Shown: positions 18,232 through 26,884, counted from the first letter of the stretch. The stretch is 64,000 bases of DNA from UBA3305 sp002373555 (GCA_946612455.1 CAMOER010000001.1:104087-168086), one strand, 5' to 3'. Numbers and translations: made by a program. Notes: generated by a model from the sequence alone, not told the origin.

Positions 18232-18345
18232 TTATAATGAAAATAAGAAAAAACTTCGGACTCTTTGAATTTCCGGAACACACTGCATAGGACAGACCCT
18301 GCGGCAGGCGCTGCATTCGCTTTTCAGATCGAATATCGTTGTCAT
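18232..18345 (-). CDS. Possible 37-residue Cys-rich peptide
   Basis: Starts MTTIFDLKSE, followed by four Cys in the spacing C-x2-C-x3-C-x3-C (CSACRRVCPMQC). GGGAGG lies eight bases before the ATG at 18343-18345; another in-frame ATG is two codons earlier. The stop is five bases before the -35 box of the EF-G gene. The Cys cluster and ribosome site make it more than a random frame, and it could be a leader peptide or metal-binding peptide, but its size means chance cannot be excluded. Confidence 0.3.
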   Translation of the reverse strand: MTTIFDLKSECSACRRVCPMQCVPEIQRVRSFFLFSL

Positions 18346-18465
18346 GATCATTTCCTCCCGCCGGAAACATACCCCATCCCTGCTTTAACATATTTTTGAT
18401 CCGGTGTAAACAGATGCACAAGATCTTTTTTCACGAAAAACAGCAGTACAATTATACCCGGCTTA

Positions 18466-18474
18466 TGATATAAT
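18466..18474 (+). promoter_or_regulatory. Extended -10 promoter element for the aminotransferase gene
   Basis: TGATATAAT, a perfect -10 with the TG extension, 38 bases before the start codon. No good -35 is seen, as is common for extended -10 promoters. Confidence 0.5.
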
Positions 18475-18512
18475 GCAGTCGTTTACGGAACACTGCATCA
18501 AGGAGAACCGAA

Positions 18513-19799
18513 ATGAAGAAGATTACTGATTTCACCCGCGAAGAGCTGCTTCGCGAACATGAGATACAGCTGCAGCATTACAACGATTTCAAATCCCGGA
18601 ATCTTTCCCTGGATCTTTCCCGCGGCAAGCCCTCACATGCCCAGCTCGATTTATCGGAAAAGCTGTTCTCGCTTCCGGAACCCGGCGACTATTTCAGCGA
18701 GGACGGCATCGACTGCCGCAATTATGACGCGGATATCCACGGACTGATCGAAGTCCGCCGGCTGTTCGGGGAATTGTTCGACGTCGCGCCGGAGCTGGTG
18801 ATCCCGGGCGGGAATTCCAGCCTGGCCATGCTCCACGATGCACTCTCCCGCGCCTTCATCTTCGGCCCGCTACCCGGCTTTACACCGTGGGGGAAGCTTG
18901 ATCAGATCAAATTCATCTGCCCGGTGCCGGGCTATGACTGGCATTTCCATACCCTGGATCAGTTCGGTGTAGAAATGATTCCGGTAAAGACCTTCGATGA
19001 CGGTCCGGATCTGGAAGCGGTTCTCTCCGCCGTCAGGGATCCTGCTGTCAAGGGCATGATCTGTGTCCCGATGTACGGCAACCCCTCCGGCGTCACGTAT
19101 TCCGACGATGTCGTCCGTGCACTGGCCGGCATGGAAACGGCCGCCCCTGATTTCCGGCTGTTCTGGGACAATGCCTACTGCGTCCATCATCTGTATAACG
19201 AACCGGAGAAGCAGGATCATCTTCTGAACATTTATGACGAATGTGTCAAATGCGGTCATGAAGACCGGGTGCTGATGTTCACATCCACATCCAAGATCAC
19301 GATCGCCGGCGGCGGTGTCGGGGCATTCGCGGCCAGCCCGGCTAATATTGCGGAAGCGTTCCGCATCCTTACCTACCAGCTGGTCTGCTATGACAAGATC
19401 AACCAGCTGCGCCATGTGCGGTTCCTGCCGGATAAAGCCGCCGTCACAGAGCACATGAAAAAGCACGCAGCGATCCTGCGGCCGAAATTTGAATATATTG
19501 AGAAGGTGATCTCCGAAGAGCTGATCCCGGAAGGCTATTGCCATTGCCGGTTCCCGAAGGGCGGGTATTTCATCTGTTATTACGCGATGCCGGGATGCGC
19601 GAAACGGATCGTGGAGCTGTGCAGAGAAATGGGCGTGACGCTGACGCCTGCCGGCGCAGCCTATCCGCACGATTCTGATCCGGATGATTCGGCGATCCGG
19701 CTGGCGCCTTCCTTCGCCGACATGGAGGATATCCCTCTGGTCATGGAGGTCTTCGTGACCGCGGTCAAGCTGGCTGCCACCGAATTGTTATTAAAGTAA
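18513..19799 (+). CDS. Aspartate aminotransferase, type 1c-like (PLP-dependent)
   Basis: A 428-residue fold type I aminotransferase. Visible features are the GGNSSLAMLHDAL cofactor-phosphate region, VPMYGNPSGVTY, the aspartate in FWDNAYCVHHL that contacts the pyridine ring, and the Schiff-base lysine in STSKITIAGGG. This matches the group described as type 1c aspartate aminotransferases (Pfam Asp_aminotransf), which interconvert aspartate and oxaloacetate; substrate range in this organism is inferred. The ATG has AAGGAG upstream. Monocistronic, with a terminator at 19858. Confidence 0.85.
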   Translation: MKKITDFTREELLREHEIQLQHYNDFKSRNLSLDLSRGKPSHAQLDLSEKLFSLPEPGDYFSEDGIDCRNYDADIHGLIEVRRLFGELFDVAPELVIPGGNSSLAMLHDALSRAFIFGPLPGFTPWGKLDQIKFICPVPGYDWHFHTLDQFGVEMIPVKTFDDGPDLEAVLSAVRDPAVKGMICVPMYGNPSGVTYSDDVVRALAGMETAAPDFRLFWDNAYCVHHLYNEPEKQDHLLNIYDECVKCGHEDRVLMFTSTSKITIAGGGVGAFAASPANIAEAFRILTYQLVCYDKINQLRHVRFLPDKAAVTEHMKKHAAILRPKFEYIEKVISEELIPEGYCHCRFPKGGYFICYYAMPGCAKRIVELCREMGVTLTPAGAAYPHDSDPDDSAIRLAPSFADMEDIPLVMEVFVTAVKLAATELLLK

Positions 19800-19857
19800 G
19801 TCAGGCAATTCTTTCGAGTTTCTTCTCTGCGCGTTTCTGCGCAGGTCTTCTTCAGAT

Positions 19858-19902
19858 TACGGATGCAATTTTCTTCATTGAATTGTGCATCCGTATTTTT
19901 TT
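19858..19902 (+). terminator. Terminator of the aminotransferase gene
   Basis: Stem TACGGATGCAATT/AATTGTGCATCCGTA followed by seven T residues. Confidence 0.8.
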
Positions 19903-20083
19903 CATCTTTTCCGACTTCGTCTCCCATGTTTTACGGCTGCAGTTTTCTCTTCTGCCCTTTGCATCCGTAAGATTCAGTCTGAAACGCTTGCGGAGCCTGC
20001 CTGCTTTACGTATGCAAAAGCTTGTTTTCACTTCTTCGTCCGTAATCTCCGGCCTGAAGCCCGCCCCAAAGATCATTCCGGGC

Positions 20084-20129
20084 AAAAATAATACGGACGC
20101 AGGCTCATTTGATCAAGTCTGCGTCCGTA
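20084..20129 (-). terminator. Terminator of the dctPQM-ygjV transcript
   Basis: Perfect 11-base stem (20092-20102 with 20119-20129) followed on the minus strand by TTATTTTT, just after the ygjV stop at 20143. Confidence 0.8.
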
Positions 20130-20142
20130 CTGCATTTATGAT

Positions 20143-20670
20143 TCAATTTTCTCCGTCTCCATCCAGTGCCTTCCAGCCGTATCGGATCACAGAAATTGCG
20201 ATCGAGCAAAGTGTAAATGACTCACACAGTACGCCCGGCACCGAATGCGAGTAGAAATTATAGATCAGCCACGACGGACAGCACACAAACAGGTTCGCGA
20301 TCCGCACCCGCTTCCCGTTGCCGCCCCAGCCGGCGATCGTTGTACCGACGGTCCCCAGGAACGGAAAAATGCTCATGAGATTCCGCCATGTCAGCACTGC
20401 CACAAGCACATTCAGGCCGGTCAGGAGAAACGGCCAGGCCTTCCACTGCGCCCATTTGTGCTTCCCCTGCGAATAAACAAATCCGCGGATCATGCTGGCT
20501 GTGATATTTCCGCAGCCGGACAGCGCATCCAGCAGCGCATAATGGATGATATACGTCAGGCTCGAGCACATCTGCATCGTGAACATCTTCCGGCTCTTCT
20601 TACATTGGAACGAACCGATCAGAAGTCCGGCCGCGATGAAACCGATGCCCTGAATCAGCAGTGTTCTCAT
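20143..20670 (-). CDS. YgjV family inner membrane protein
   Basis: 175 residues, six or so hydrophobic segments. The N-terminus IGFIAAGLLIGSFQCKKSRK and the conserved middle (Trp-Arg-Asn before a proline-rich turn, then GWGGNGKRVRI) match the YgjV/Imp-YgjV family, whose function is unknown. It overlaps the end of dctM by four bases and precedes the terminator, so it is translated with the TRAP transporter. That linkage hints at an accessory membrane role, which is inference. Confidence 0.75.
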   Translation of the reverse strand: MRTLLIQGIGFIAAGLLIGSFQCKKSRKMFTMQMCSSLTYIIHYALLDALSGCGNITASMIRGFVYSQGKHKWAQWKAWPFLLTGLNVLVAVLTWRNLMSIFPFLGTVGTTIAGWGGNGKRVRIANLFVCCPSWLIYNFYSHSVPGVLCESFTLCSIAISVIRYGWKALDGDGEN

Positions 20671-21944
20671 CCCATCACAAACATTGTGAAGGCCGGCCAG
20701 TATGTGACCATTGCCAGCACGATCAGCAGCGCGACAATGAACCAGACCATGTATTTCATCATCTTGCCGATCGACACGCCGGATATGGCCGAAGCCACGA
20801 ACAGGTCGATGCCGTAAGGCGGCGTGCAGAATCCGATCGCCAGGTTCATGGTCAGCATGATGCCGAAGGTGATCGGACTCATGCCGAGCGATGTCACGAC
20901 CGGCAGCAGGATCGGTGCAAGAATGATCGTTGCAGGGATATTATCCACCAGACAGCCGACCACCAGCAGGAACACATTGATGATCACCAGCAGCAGGATC
21001 CGGTTGCTTGTGATGCCGAGCATCGCGGCCGCGATCTGTCTCGGGATGCCCGCCAGGCTGAGGTAGGCAGCGAAGGCCGACGAAAGTCCGACCATGAAAG
21101 TTGTCGCGCCGTTTACGACGATGGTATTCTTCAGCGCCTTGTACGCGCCCTTCATATCCAGCTCGTGATAAACGAAAGTACCGACAATATAGGAATACAC
21201 AACACTGATTACGGCAGCTTCCGTGGGGGTGAAATATCCGGAATAGATGCCGCCGAGAATAATGATCGGGGAAAGCAGCGCCCAGAAAGCTTCCCTGAAA
21301 CTGACCCATACAGCCTTCAGGCTGAACTGCTTCGTCTCACCCTTGAATCCCTCTTTCTTACTGATGATATAACAGCAGATCATCAGTGCAATGCCCATCG
21401 CGATGCCGGGCAGAAGGCCGGCTTTGAACAGATCCGTGATGGATGTGCCGGTCGCAACGCCGTAAATGACAAACGGAATGCTGGGCGGGATGATGACGCC
21501 GATGGTACCTGCAGCGGCGCAGATTCCGGCGGAGAAGCCTTCGTCATAGCCGTGTTCCTTCATGGCCGGGATCATGAACGATCCGACCGCGGACGTCGTT
21601 GCCATGGCAGAACCGGAAATAGCCGCAAAGAACATACATGTGATCGTCGTGACCATGGACAGCCCGCCGGTAATGAATCCCATAAAGGTATCAAAGAAAT
21701 CCAGGATCCGCTTCGCGATGCCGCCGCCGCTCATCAGATTGCCGGCCAGCATGAAAAAGGGAACCGCCATCAGCGGGAAGGAATCGCAGCCGGTGATCGC
21801 TTTCTGCGCGATCATCAGGAGCGGGATCGAGCCGTCTCCGCCGAAGACCAGCGCGATCAGCGTCGCGATGCCGATGGAGTATCCGATCGGGACCGCAAGG
21901 ATCAGAAGGATGAAAAAGCTGGCAAAAAGAATGATCGCCTGCAT
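20667..21944 (-). CDS. TRAP transporter large permease, DctM-like
   Basis: A 425-residue protein of about twelve transmembrane segments, with the family's GSHGIA-like region here reading AISGSAMATTSAVG and PPSIPFVIYG. It forms the ion-coupled translocation channel of a tripartite periplasmic-type (here lipoprotein-fed) transporter for organic acids. It overlaps dctQ by one base and ygjV by four. Confidence 0.93.
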   Translation of the reverse strand: MQAIILFASFFILLILAVPIGYSIGIATLIALVFGGDGSIPLLMIAQKAITGCDSFPLMAVPFFMLAGNLMSGGGIAKRILDFFDTFMGFITGGLSMVTTITCMFFAAISGSAMATTSAVGSFMIPAMKEHGYDEGFSAGICAAAGTIGVIIPPSIPFVIYGVATGTSITDLFKAGLLPGIAMGIALMICCYIISKKEGFKGETKQFSLKAVWVSFREAFWALLSPIIILGGIYSGYFTPTEAAVISVVYSYIVGTFVYHELDMKGAYKALKNTIVVNGATTFMVGLSSAFAAYLSLAGIPRQIAAAMLGITSNRILLLVIINVFLLVVGCLVDNIPATIILAPILLPVVTSLGMSPITFGIMLTMNLAIGFCTPPYGIDLFVASAISGVSIGKMMKYMVWFIVALLIVLAMVTYWPAFTMFVMG

Positions 21945-22465
21945 TATGCTTCTCCTCCTTTCTTACCTTTTCCCGCAAGGTCCCTGACATCATTGACCAG
22001 GTCTCCGACAAGACGCAGGGCAAAGATGAAGGACGAAACCGGCAGTGCCAGAAAAACGATCCACATCGGGAGACGCATGGCCCCCGAGAGATTGCCTCTC
22101 TGGATCATCTGCAGGACCACTTCCCTGCCGTAAATCACTAAAAAGATGTTGAAACCGATCAGGATCAGTGTGGCGATGATCTCGATTACATCTTTGAATT
22201 TTTCGCTTTTAAAGATGGAAAACAGCAGCTCCACACGAATATGCTGTTTTTCCTTCTGCGCAATGCTGACGCCCAGCCAGATCTGCCAGATAAAGATATA
22301 TCTGGTCAGCTCCTCGCTCCAGGTAAGGGAGGAATTGAAGATGGAGCGCATGATGATCTGGGCGAAAATGATAAGCGTCGTGGCGACAAGGCTCAGGCAC
22401 AGTACTCGCTCCTCCAGCTTGTCATAGCCGTAAATGAGTTTTTTAAAAAAACTGTCCTCTTTCAT
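21944..22465 (-). CDS. TRAP transporter small permease, DctQ-like
   Basis: 173 residues with four hydrophobic segments, and the typical WSEELTRYIFIWQIWLG motif in the second. It partners DctM. The start has AAAGGAG seven bases upstream. A 77-base gap with a strong hairpin separates it from the binding-protein gene. Confidence 0.92.
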   Translation of the reverse strand: MKEDSFFKKLIYGYDKLEERVLCLSLVATTLIIFAQIIMRSIFNSSLTWSEELTRYIFIWQIWLGVSIAQKEKQHIRVELLFSIFKSEKFKDVIEIIATLILIGFNIFLVIYGREVVLQMIQRGNLSGAMRLPMWIVFLALPVSSFIFALRLVGDLVNDVRDLAGKGKKGGEA

Positions 22466-22500
22466 GACGCTTTTTCTCCTTTCCGAGTGAAATGCAAACG

Positions 22501-22522
22501 CGGGGCGGCATACGCCGCCCCG
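22501..22522 (-). promoter_or_regulatory. Intergenic hairpin between dctP and dctQ
   Basis: A perfect 9-base GC stem (22501-22509 with 22514-22522) and a 4-base loop, without a strong T run. Such hairpins commonly stabilise the upstream binding-protein message and lower permease expression; that role is inferred. Confidence 0.55.
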
Positions 22523-22542
22523 TTGCGTCTGAAAGCCGGCAG

Positions 22543-23667
22543 TTACTTGTTAAAGGACTGTGCCAGATCGAAGATCTCGGTGCCCCATTCTGCCTTGTAC
22601 TCATCATACATAGGCTGTACCTTGTCAACAAATGCCTGATACTGCTCATCTGTCAGGTAGTTGACTTCCATACCTTCCGCTTCCAGCTTGGAAACGATAT
22701 CCTCGTTGTCGGCAAGCTCTGTCTCACGCTGTTCCGTTACGAATTCCGCGCAGCACTGCTCCAGGATCGCACGGTCGCCCTCTGCAAGGCTGTCCAGCCA
22801 GGCCTGATTCGTCAGAATCGGCAGGAAGTTATGTACATGAGCATCCATGGTCAGATACTTCTGGACCTGCTGGAATCCGGATGCATAGATCAGGGTCGGC
22901 GGATTCTCCTGTCCGTCGACGACGTTCTGCTGCAGACCGGTGTACAGTTCGGAGAAGCTCATGGGTGTTGCATTCGCTCCCAGCGTATTGTACATGGTGA
23001 TGAATACGGGGGAGTTCATGACACGCATCTTCAGACCGGAAAGATCATCGGGCGTGTAGATCGGATGCTTGTTGTTCGTCGTGCTTCTGGGTCCGTTGTA
23101 GATATAGCCGAGGGATACGAATCCGCTGCCTTCGATCCACTCGTCGATCTGATCGCCGAGCGCGCCGTCCAGCGCATCGAATGCGCACTGTGCATCATTG
23201 AACAGATAAGGCATATCCAGCACGCCGATCCGCTCGTCATACGCGGTCAGAACGGATGTGGACGGCAGTGCCATCTGGATGGTTCCCATGGCGACCGCTT
23301 CGCAAAGCTCTTCATCGCCGCCGAGCTCGGCATTGGGATAGATCTCAACCGTGATACGGCCTTCGGTCTGCTCTTCCAGCTTCTGCTTCATGTTCAGGAG
23401 TGCCCTGTGCACGGAACGGTCCTCTGCCTCGACATGACCGATCTTCAGAACGGTGGATTCGCCGGCTGCTGCGGGTTCTGCAGCGGCCTCGGTTTCTGCG
23501 GGCTCCGCTGCTTCGGTCTCAGCGGGCGCGGCTGCTTCGGTTTCAGGTGCTGCAGCTTCCGTCTCTGCAGGTGCTGCAGTGGTCTCCGGTGCGGAAGAAC
23601 TTCCGCCGCAGGCTGCAAGGCTCATGACCATTGCCAGCGCGACCAGGATTGCCAGTGTCTTTTTCAT
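22543..23667 (-). CDS. TRAP transporter substrate-binding lipoprotein, DctP-like
   Basis: 374 residues. The signal peptide ends in the lipobox LAAC, so the protein is membrane-anchored outside the cell. It is followed by an unusually long Ala/Glu/Thr-rich linker (about 24-65, repeats of ETEAAAP) and then the DctP fold with TIYNTLG-like and SFSELYTGLQQNVVDGQENP segments, where the family's substrate-carboxylate Arg lies in GLKMRVMNS. The ATG is preceded by AAAAGGAGG. The ligand is presumably a carboxylate processed by the neighbouring enzymes. Confidence 0.93.
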   Translation of the reverse strand: MKKTLAILVALAMVMSLAACGGSSSAPETTAAPAETEAAAPETEAAAPAETEAAEPAETEAAAEPAAAGESTVLKIGHVEAEDRSVHRALLNMKQKLEEQTEGRITVEIYPNAELGGDEELCEAVAMGTIQMALPSTSVLTAYDERIGVLDMPYLFNDAQCAFDALDGALGDQIDEWIEGSGFVSLGYIYNGPRSTTNNKHPIYTPDDLSGLKMRVMNSPVFITMYNTLGANATPMSFSELYTGLQQNVVDGQENPPTLIYASGFQQVQKYLTMDAHVHNFLPILTNQAWLDSLAEGDRAILEQCCAEFVTEQRETELADNEDIVSKLEAEGMEVNYLTDEQYQAFVDKVQPMYDEYKAEWGTEIFDLAQSFNK

Positions 23668-23771
23668 AAAGCTACCTCCTTTTATTTTTATCACCGCGGA
23701 ATTGCAGTGATGCATTCTGAAATGATCAGTTATCTTCAAATATCTGCCGTCATTCAGGAACTGTAGTTTTT

Positions 23772-23799
23772 ATTATAGCATACTTTTGAAATTAATCAA
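23772..23799 (-). promoter_or_regulatory. Promoter of dctPQM-ygjV
   Basis: TTGATT (23794-23799), 16 bases, TATAAT (23772-23777) on the minus strand, in the 149-base gap after the aconitase X small subunit. The imperfect palindrome TTTGATTAATTTCAAA covers the -35 and shares ATTTCA with the proposed GntR sites upstream. Confidence 0.6.
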
Positions 23800-23816
23800 A
23801 TAACGCATTATAATTT

Positions 23817-24221
23817 TCAGTTAATTTCCACATATCCCTCGTCGGCATTGACCGTGATGATATCATCATCTTTCACGGTCTCGTAGAAATCATCTCCCAG
23901 CCGGTCGACCATCGGAATCTCCATGATGATCGCGCCGGCGACCAGCACCGGATCGGGATTCTTCACGATCAGCGCGGAAGGCATGTTGCCGAAGCGGTCC
24001 AGATGGTAAAGGCCGTCCTGCTGTACGACGGAACTGCCCTTTCCGCCAGGGAATATCAGCACTTTTTTCGCAATGATTTTCCCACGGATCTCATGGTTCT
24101 TTTCATCCATCATGCCGTCTTCCGGACGCACCTGATAGAACATGACGCGCTCATGCGTGATGATCGCGGGCGCGCTCGCGCAGCCCTCGGAAATCTTATG
24201 GCACGGAAATCTCTTGCCCAT
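23817..24221 (-). CDS. Aconitase X, small (swivel) subunit, DUF126
   Basis: 134 residues with KISEGCASAPAIIT near the start, the conserved FPGGKGSSVV loop, and PSALIVKNPDPVLVAGAI. This is the swivelling domain of aconitase X, which closes over the iron-sulfur active site of the large subunit. Its start overlaps the large-subunit stop by one base (TAATG). Confidence 0.92.
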   Translation of the reverse strand: MGKRFPCHKISEGCASAPAIITHERVMFYQVRPEDGMMDEKNHEIRGKIIAKKVLIFPGGKGSSVVQQDGLYHLDRFGNMPSALIVKNPDPVLVAGAIIMEIPMVDRLGDDFYETVKDDDIITVNADEGYVEIN

Positions 24222-25435
24222 TACTTCACCTCCCCTGTAAGCGCTGCTTCAATACAGTCATCCAGATCCCGCAGAATAAAGTTGATGCCGCGGCGGCGCG
24301 GATAATATGCGCACTTCGGAGATTCCGTTACGCCGACTTTGCCGATCAGGTAATGCCATACCGGCTGGTCCGGACAGGTGTCGGGGATCAGATCCGCGCC
24401 GGCATCCGTCAGGATCTGATCGATGCCCATGCGCTCGGCCATCTGCTTCGCATGGCTGGAGACCAGAATGTACATCGGCACGGCCAGCTTCTTTCCTTCG
24501 ATTGCCTTCGCGATATGCATGGCTTCCTCAAGCGTAAAATGCGGACATCCGAACATCGCGAAATCGATCTTTCCGTCCTTCGTCTCGTCGCTGAACTTCT
24601 CTTCGAAATCCTTCAGATCCCTGTCGGTGATGACGACTTCGCGCTTCGGCTTATTGCCGCCGAGGGCGGTTTCGAGATCCGGAGCCTCCGGCGTGAATCC
24701 GACGATATGATACATGCCGTATGCGCCGGATGTATTCAGCTGCGCGCCGAAATTCCGGAGCGCCTCGGGCGTGATGACCTTCGGCAGGCCTGTAAAGACC
24801 GGGATGCCTTCGCCGATCAGGTCGCCCATCATGCCGAGCAGGTGATATTCGTAAGCGGATTTCATGTTCGCTTCCACATGAACGACGATATCGCCCTTCC
24901 GGTTCTCATCCAGCAGAAGTCCGTATTCCGGCACGCACCCTGTCACGGCTGCGCAAAGTGCGCTGTTCGCGCTCTCACGGTTCGACCTGGCGCCCCAGAC
25001 AGCATTGACATAAGGCGTTGCACTGGATTCCGAGAAAGCACATACTTCGCCGAAGTTCGGGACATTGGTTGCAATATACGGTGTGCAGTTATAAGACAGG
25101 ACCGCGCCTAAGGTACGGTAGGCATTGTCTGTTCTCTGCATATGTTCATAATCCGCTTTCTCCACGGGATGCGGCCAGCTTCCGCAGAAATAGGAAAGGC
25201 AGAATCCGGGGTTCACGGTAGGCGCCACACGGCACTTCGCGCCGGCCTTGACCAGCTTCTCGGCGAACCACAGATCGCCTGCCTGGTTGCTGAGCGCTAC
25301 ATGCGCGCGTTTGATCGGCACCATACGCGGTGCATCAAAGCATTCGCCGATGCCCACCTGGATCTTCATGGCATAAGCGGCACCGTCGCCGTATTTGCCG
25401 TCCAGCATGGCCTTCTGTTCATCTGTCAGGATCAT
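24221..25435 (-). CDS. Aconitase X, large catalytic subunit
   Basis: 404 residues of the DUF521/aconitase X family, an iron-sulfur hydro-lyase. It shows the family landmarks GIGECFDAPRMVPI, APTVNPGFC, NSALCAAVTGCVPEYGL and the closing ILTDAGADLIPDTCP with the cluster cysteines. Known members dehydrate cis-3- or trans-3-hydroxy-L-proline in bacteria and 5-phosphomevalonate in archaea. No ornithine-cyclodeaminase-like reductase or proline racemase is nearby, so the hydroxyproline role is not supported here and the substrate is open. GGAGATG precedes the ATG. Confidence 0.92.
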   Translation of the reverse strand: MILTDEQKAMLDGKYGDGAAYAMKIQVGIGECFDAPRMVPIKRAHVALSNQAGDLWFAEKLVKAGAKCRVAPTVNPGFCLSYFCGSWPHPVEKADYEHMQRTDNAYRTLGAVLSYNCTPYIATNVPNFGEVCAFSESSATPYVNAVWGARSNRESANSALCAAVTGCVPEYGLLLDENRKGDIVVHVEANMKSAYEYHLLGMMGDLIGEGIPVFTGLPKVITPEALRNFGAQLNTSGAYGMYHIVGFTPEAPDLETALGGNKPKREVVITDRDLKDFEEKFSDETKDGKIDFAMFGCPHFTLEEAMHIAKAIEGKKLAVPMYILVSSHAKQMAERMGIDQILTDAGADLIPDTCPDQPVWHYLIGKVGVTESPKCAYYPRRRGINFILRDLDDCIEAALTGEVK

Positions 25436-25461
25436 AATGCATCATCTCCTTTTCATAATGT

Positions 25462-26712
25462 TCATGAACCCATGGCATCCGCGACCGAAAGCCGCGGATC
25501 CTTATCTACATCCGGCAGCAGCGCCGGTGTTACTTCGATATATTCCAGATGCAGGGTGCTGTGGATCCGGATGATCTTCGGGGCAACGCGGTCGATCCCG
25601 CGGCAGCATTTCAGCGCCACCCGGATCGCGGTCTCCTCATCCTCCACTGTACAGGGAATACTGGCGTCCAGCAGACAGTTGCAGGCGATCGCATTCGCAT
25701 ACATGGATTCCAGATCCAGCTGATCCGCGACCTTCTTCGTGATCACATCGAACAGCCCGACGCCGATGCCGTTTCCGTGGCTGGATTCCGTGATATCCGA
25801 AAGAACGAGCCGCTGGTATTTCGGAATATGCAGCACGAATTTCTTCAGAAGCGTACTGCGCCCGAGAATATTCGGATCGAACCCGGCGCCCGAGATGTCC
25901 TTTCCGATATACTGACAGACGATGACATCCGCTTCCGGCAGCATGATGCAGGGCATGTTCCTCTTTGCGATCTGCACCAGCTCTTTCTCGCGCTCCACCA
26001 GGCGGTCTGCGGGAACCGTCTCGACTGCATAGGTCTGATCATAGGCATTCTCCAGGATCGCCACACCGAACCCGATCGGGGCTTTCTGAAGGATCAGCCC
26101 TGCCGTCTCTTCAATGATCTCCGCAAAATGCTCCGGGTCCTCTTCATGTACTGCCGAACAGCCCTTGTGATTGCCCAGACCGATGACCAGCATCTTGCAG
26201 AGACCGCTCTGCAGAGGACCGACAAAATCGGTATGAAGCTTCACGCGGTTTACCGGTACGACCAGATCCGCCTCGTATGCGGCTCTGTCAAACCACACGG
26301 GACGGCCGTTCGCACAGTCACCCAGATGCACGGTATCCACCGTGGTCACGACCGGCACACCAAGTGCTTCTTCCGTAATGCCGTATCCGGCCAGCACTTC
26401 ACGCTGTCCCTCTTCCGTGCCGCCGCCGTGGCTCCCCATAGCAGATACGATAAAGGGGGCCGCGCCCATTTCACACAGACAGTCAACCGTCGTCTTTATG
26501 ATCGGGAACAGATTCCGGATGCCCCGGCTTCCCGCCGCCACAGCGACGCGCATGCCGGGCTTGACCAGCCCGCTGATCTCCGGTTTTGCCATTTGCTCCC
26601 GCACGATCGCGGGAACATCCTCGTCTTCTATATGTTCCTCATGAAACTGCTGCCGTACACGGATAAAATCCGGCAGCGGTCTTTTCAGATCCGAGTCAAG
26701 CAGGATCGGCAT
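25462..26712 (-). CDS. LarA-family (DUF2088) protein, putative 2-hydroxyacid racemase/epimerase
   Basis: 416 residues with the LarA N-terminal landmarks AVAAGSRGI, SAMGSHGGGTEEGQ and VVPVNRVKLHTDF, then GLCKMLVIGLGNHKG with Lys and His where LarA binds its nickel-pincer cofactor. LarA racemises lactate; wider family members act on other 2-hydroxyacids. No larB, larC or larE is in view to make the cofactor. The start is set at the ATG at 26710-26712 behind GGAGGAG, ten codons inside a longer frame. First gene of larA-like/acnX/DUF126, divergent from a GntR gene. Confidence 0.8.
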   Translation of the reverse strand: MPILLDSDLKRPLPDFIRVRQQFHEEHIEDEDVPAIVREQMAKPEISGLVKPGMRVAVAAGSRGIRNLFPIIKTTVDCLCEMGAAPFIVSAMGSHGGGTEEGQREVLAGYGITEEALGVPVVTTVDTVHLGDCANGRPVWFDRAAYEADLVVPVNRVKLHTDFVGPLQSGLCKMLVIGLGNHKGCSAVHEEDPEHFAEIIEETAGLILQKAPIGFGVAILENAYDQTYAVETVPADRLVEREKELVQIAKRNMPCIMLPEADVIVCQYIGKDISGAGFDPNILGRSTLLKKFVLHIPKYQRLVLSDITESSHGNGIGVGLFDVITKKVADQLDLESMYANAIACNCLLDASIPCTVEDEETAIRVALKCCRGIDRVAPKIIRIHSTLHLEYIEVTPALLPDVDKDPRLSVADAMGS

Positions 26713-26754
26713 AGGCACTCCTCCAAAATAACGCAGGGTCATCCCATTCTATCC

Positions 26755-26772
26755 GAAAGATTGCATATTTCA
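26755..26772. promoter_or_regulatory. Second GntR operator candidate
   Basis: Contains the 13-base word ATTGCATATTTCA (26760-26772), identical to that in the site at 26867-26883, about 110 bases away in the leader of the LarA-family gene. The left half GAAAG makes it a weaker palindrome. Confidence 0.4.
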
Positions 26773-26855
26773 TTCCGCATTGCCGAAGCTATTTCGGTGA
26801 AACAGCCAATCTTATTCTCTAATGCACCATTTTTCTCATTGTATCTGATAATTTC

Positions 26856-26884
26856 ATTATAAAAACTGAAATTGCATATTTCAA
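26856..26884 (-). promoter_or_regulatory. Promoter of the LarA-family/aconitase X operon
   Basis: TTGAAA (26879-26884), exactly 17 bases, TATAAT (26856-26861) on the minus strand: one of the best promoter matches in the window. Confidence 0.75.
26867..26883. promoter_or_regulatory. GntR operator candidate over the promoter
   Basis: TGAAATTGCATATTTCA: 6-base inverted arms with a 5-base centre, lying inside the promoter spacer and -35 box, where a bound regulator would block transcription. A second copy of its right half is at 26760-26772. Confidence 0.5.

Larger units (their letters stand above)
19858..20129. repeat. Cluster of four related hairpins with TTACGGATGCA-type stems
   Basis: The 343-base gap between the aminotransferase and ygjV genes holds no supported gene but four successive inverted repeats. 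Their arms are variants of one 11-base word: TACGGATGCA/TGCATCCGTA (19858-19895), TTACGGCTGCA/TGCATCCGTAA (19929-19970), a weak TTACGTATGCA/CGTCCGTAA pair (20004-20046), and TACGGACGCAG/CTGCGTCCGTA (20092-20129). The loops of the first three share TTTTC and CTTC words. The outer two double as terminators. Confidence 0.5.
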
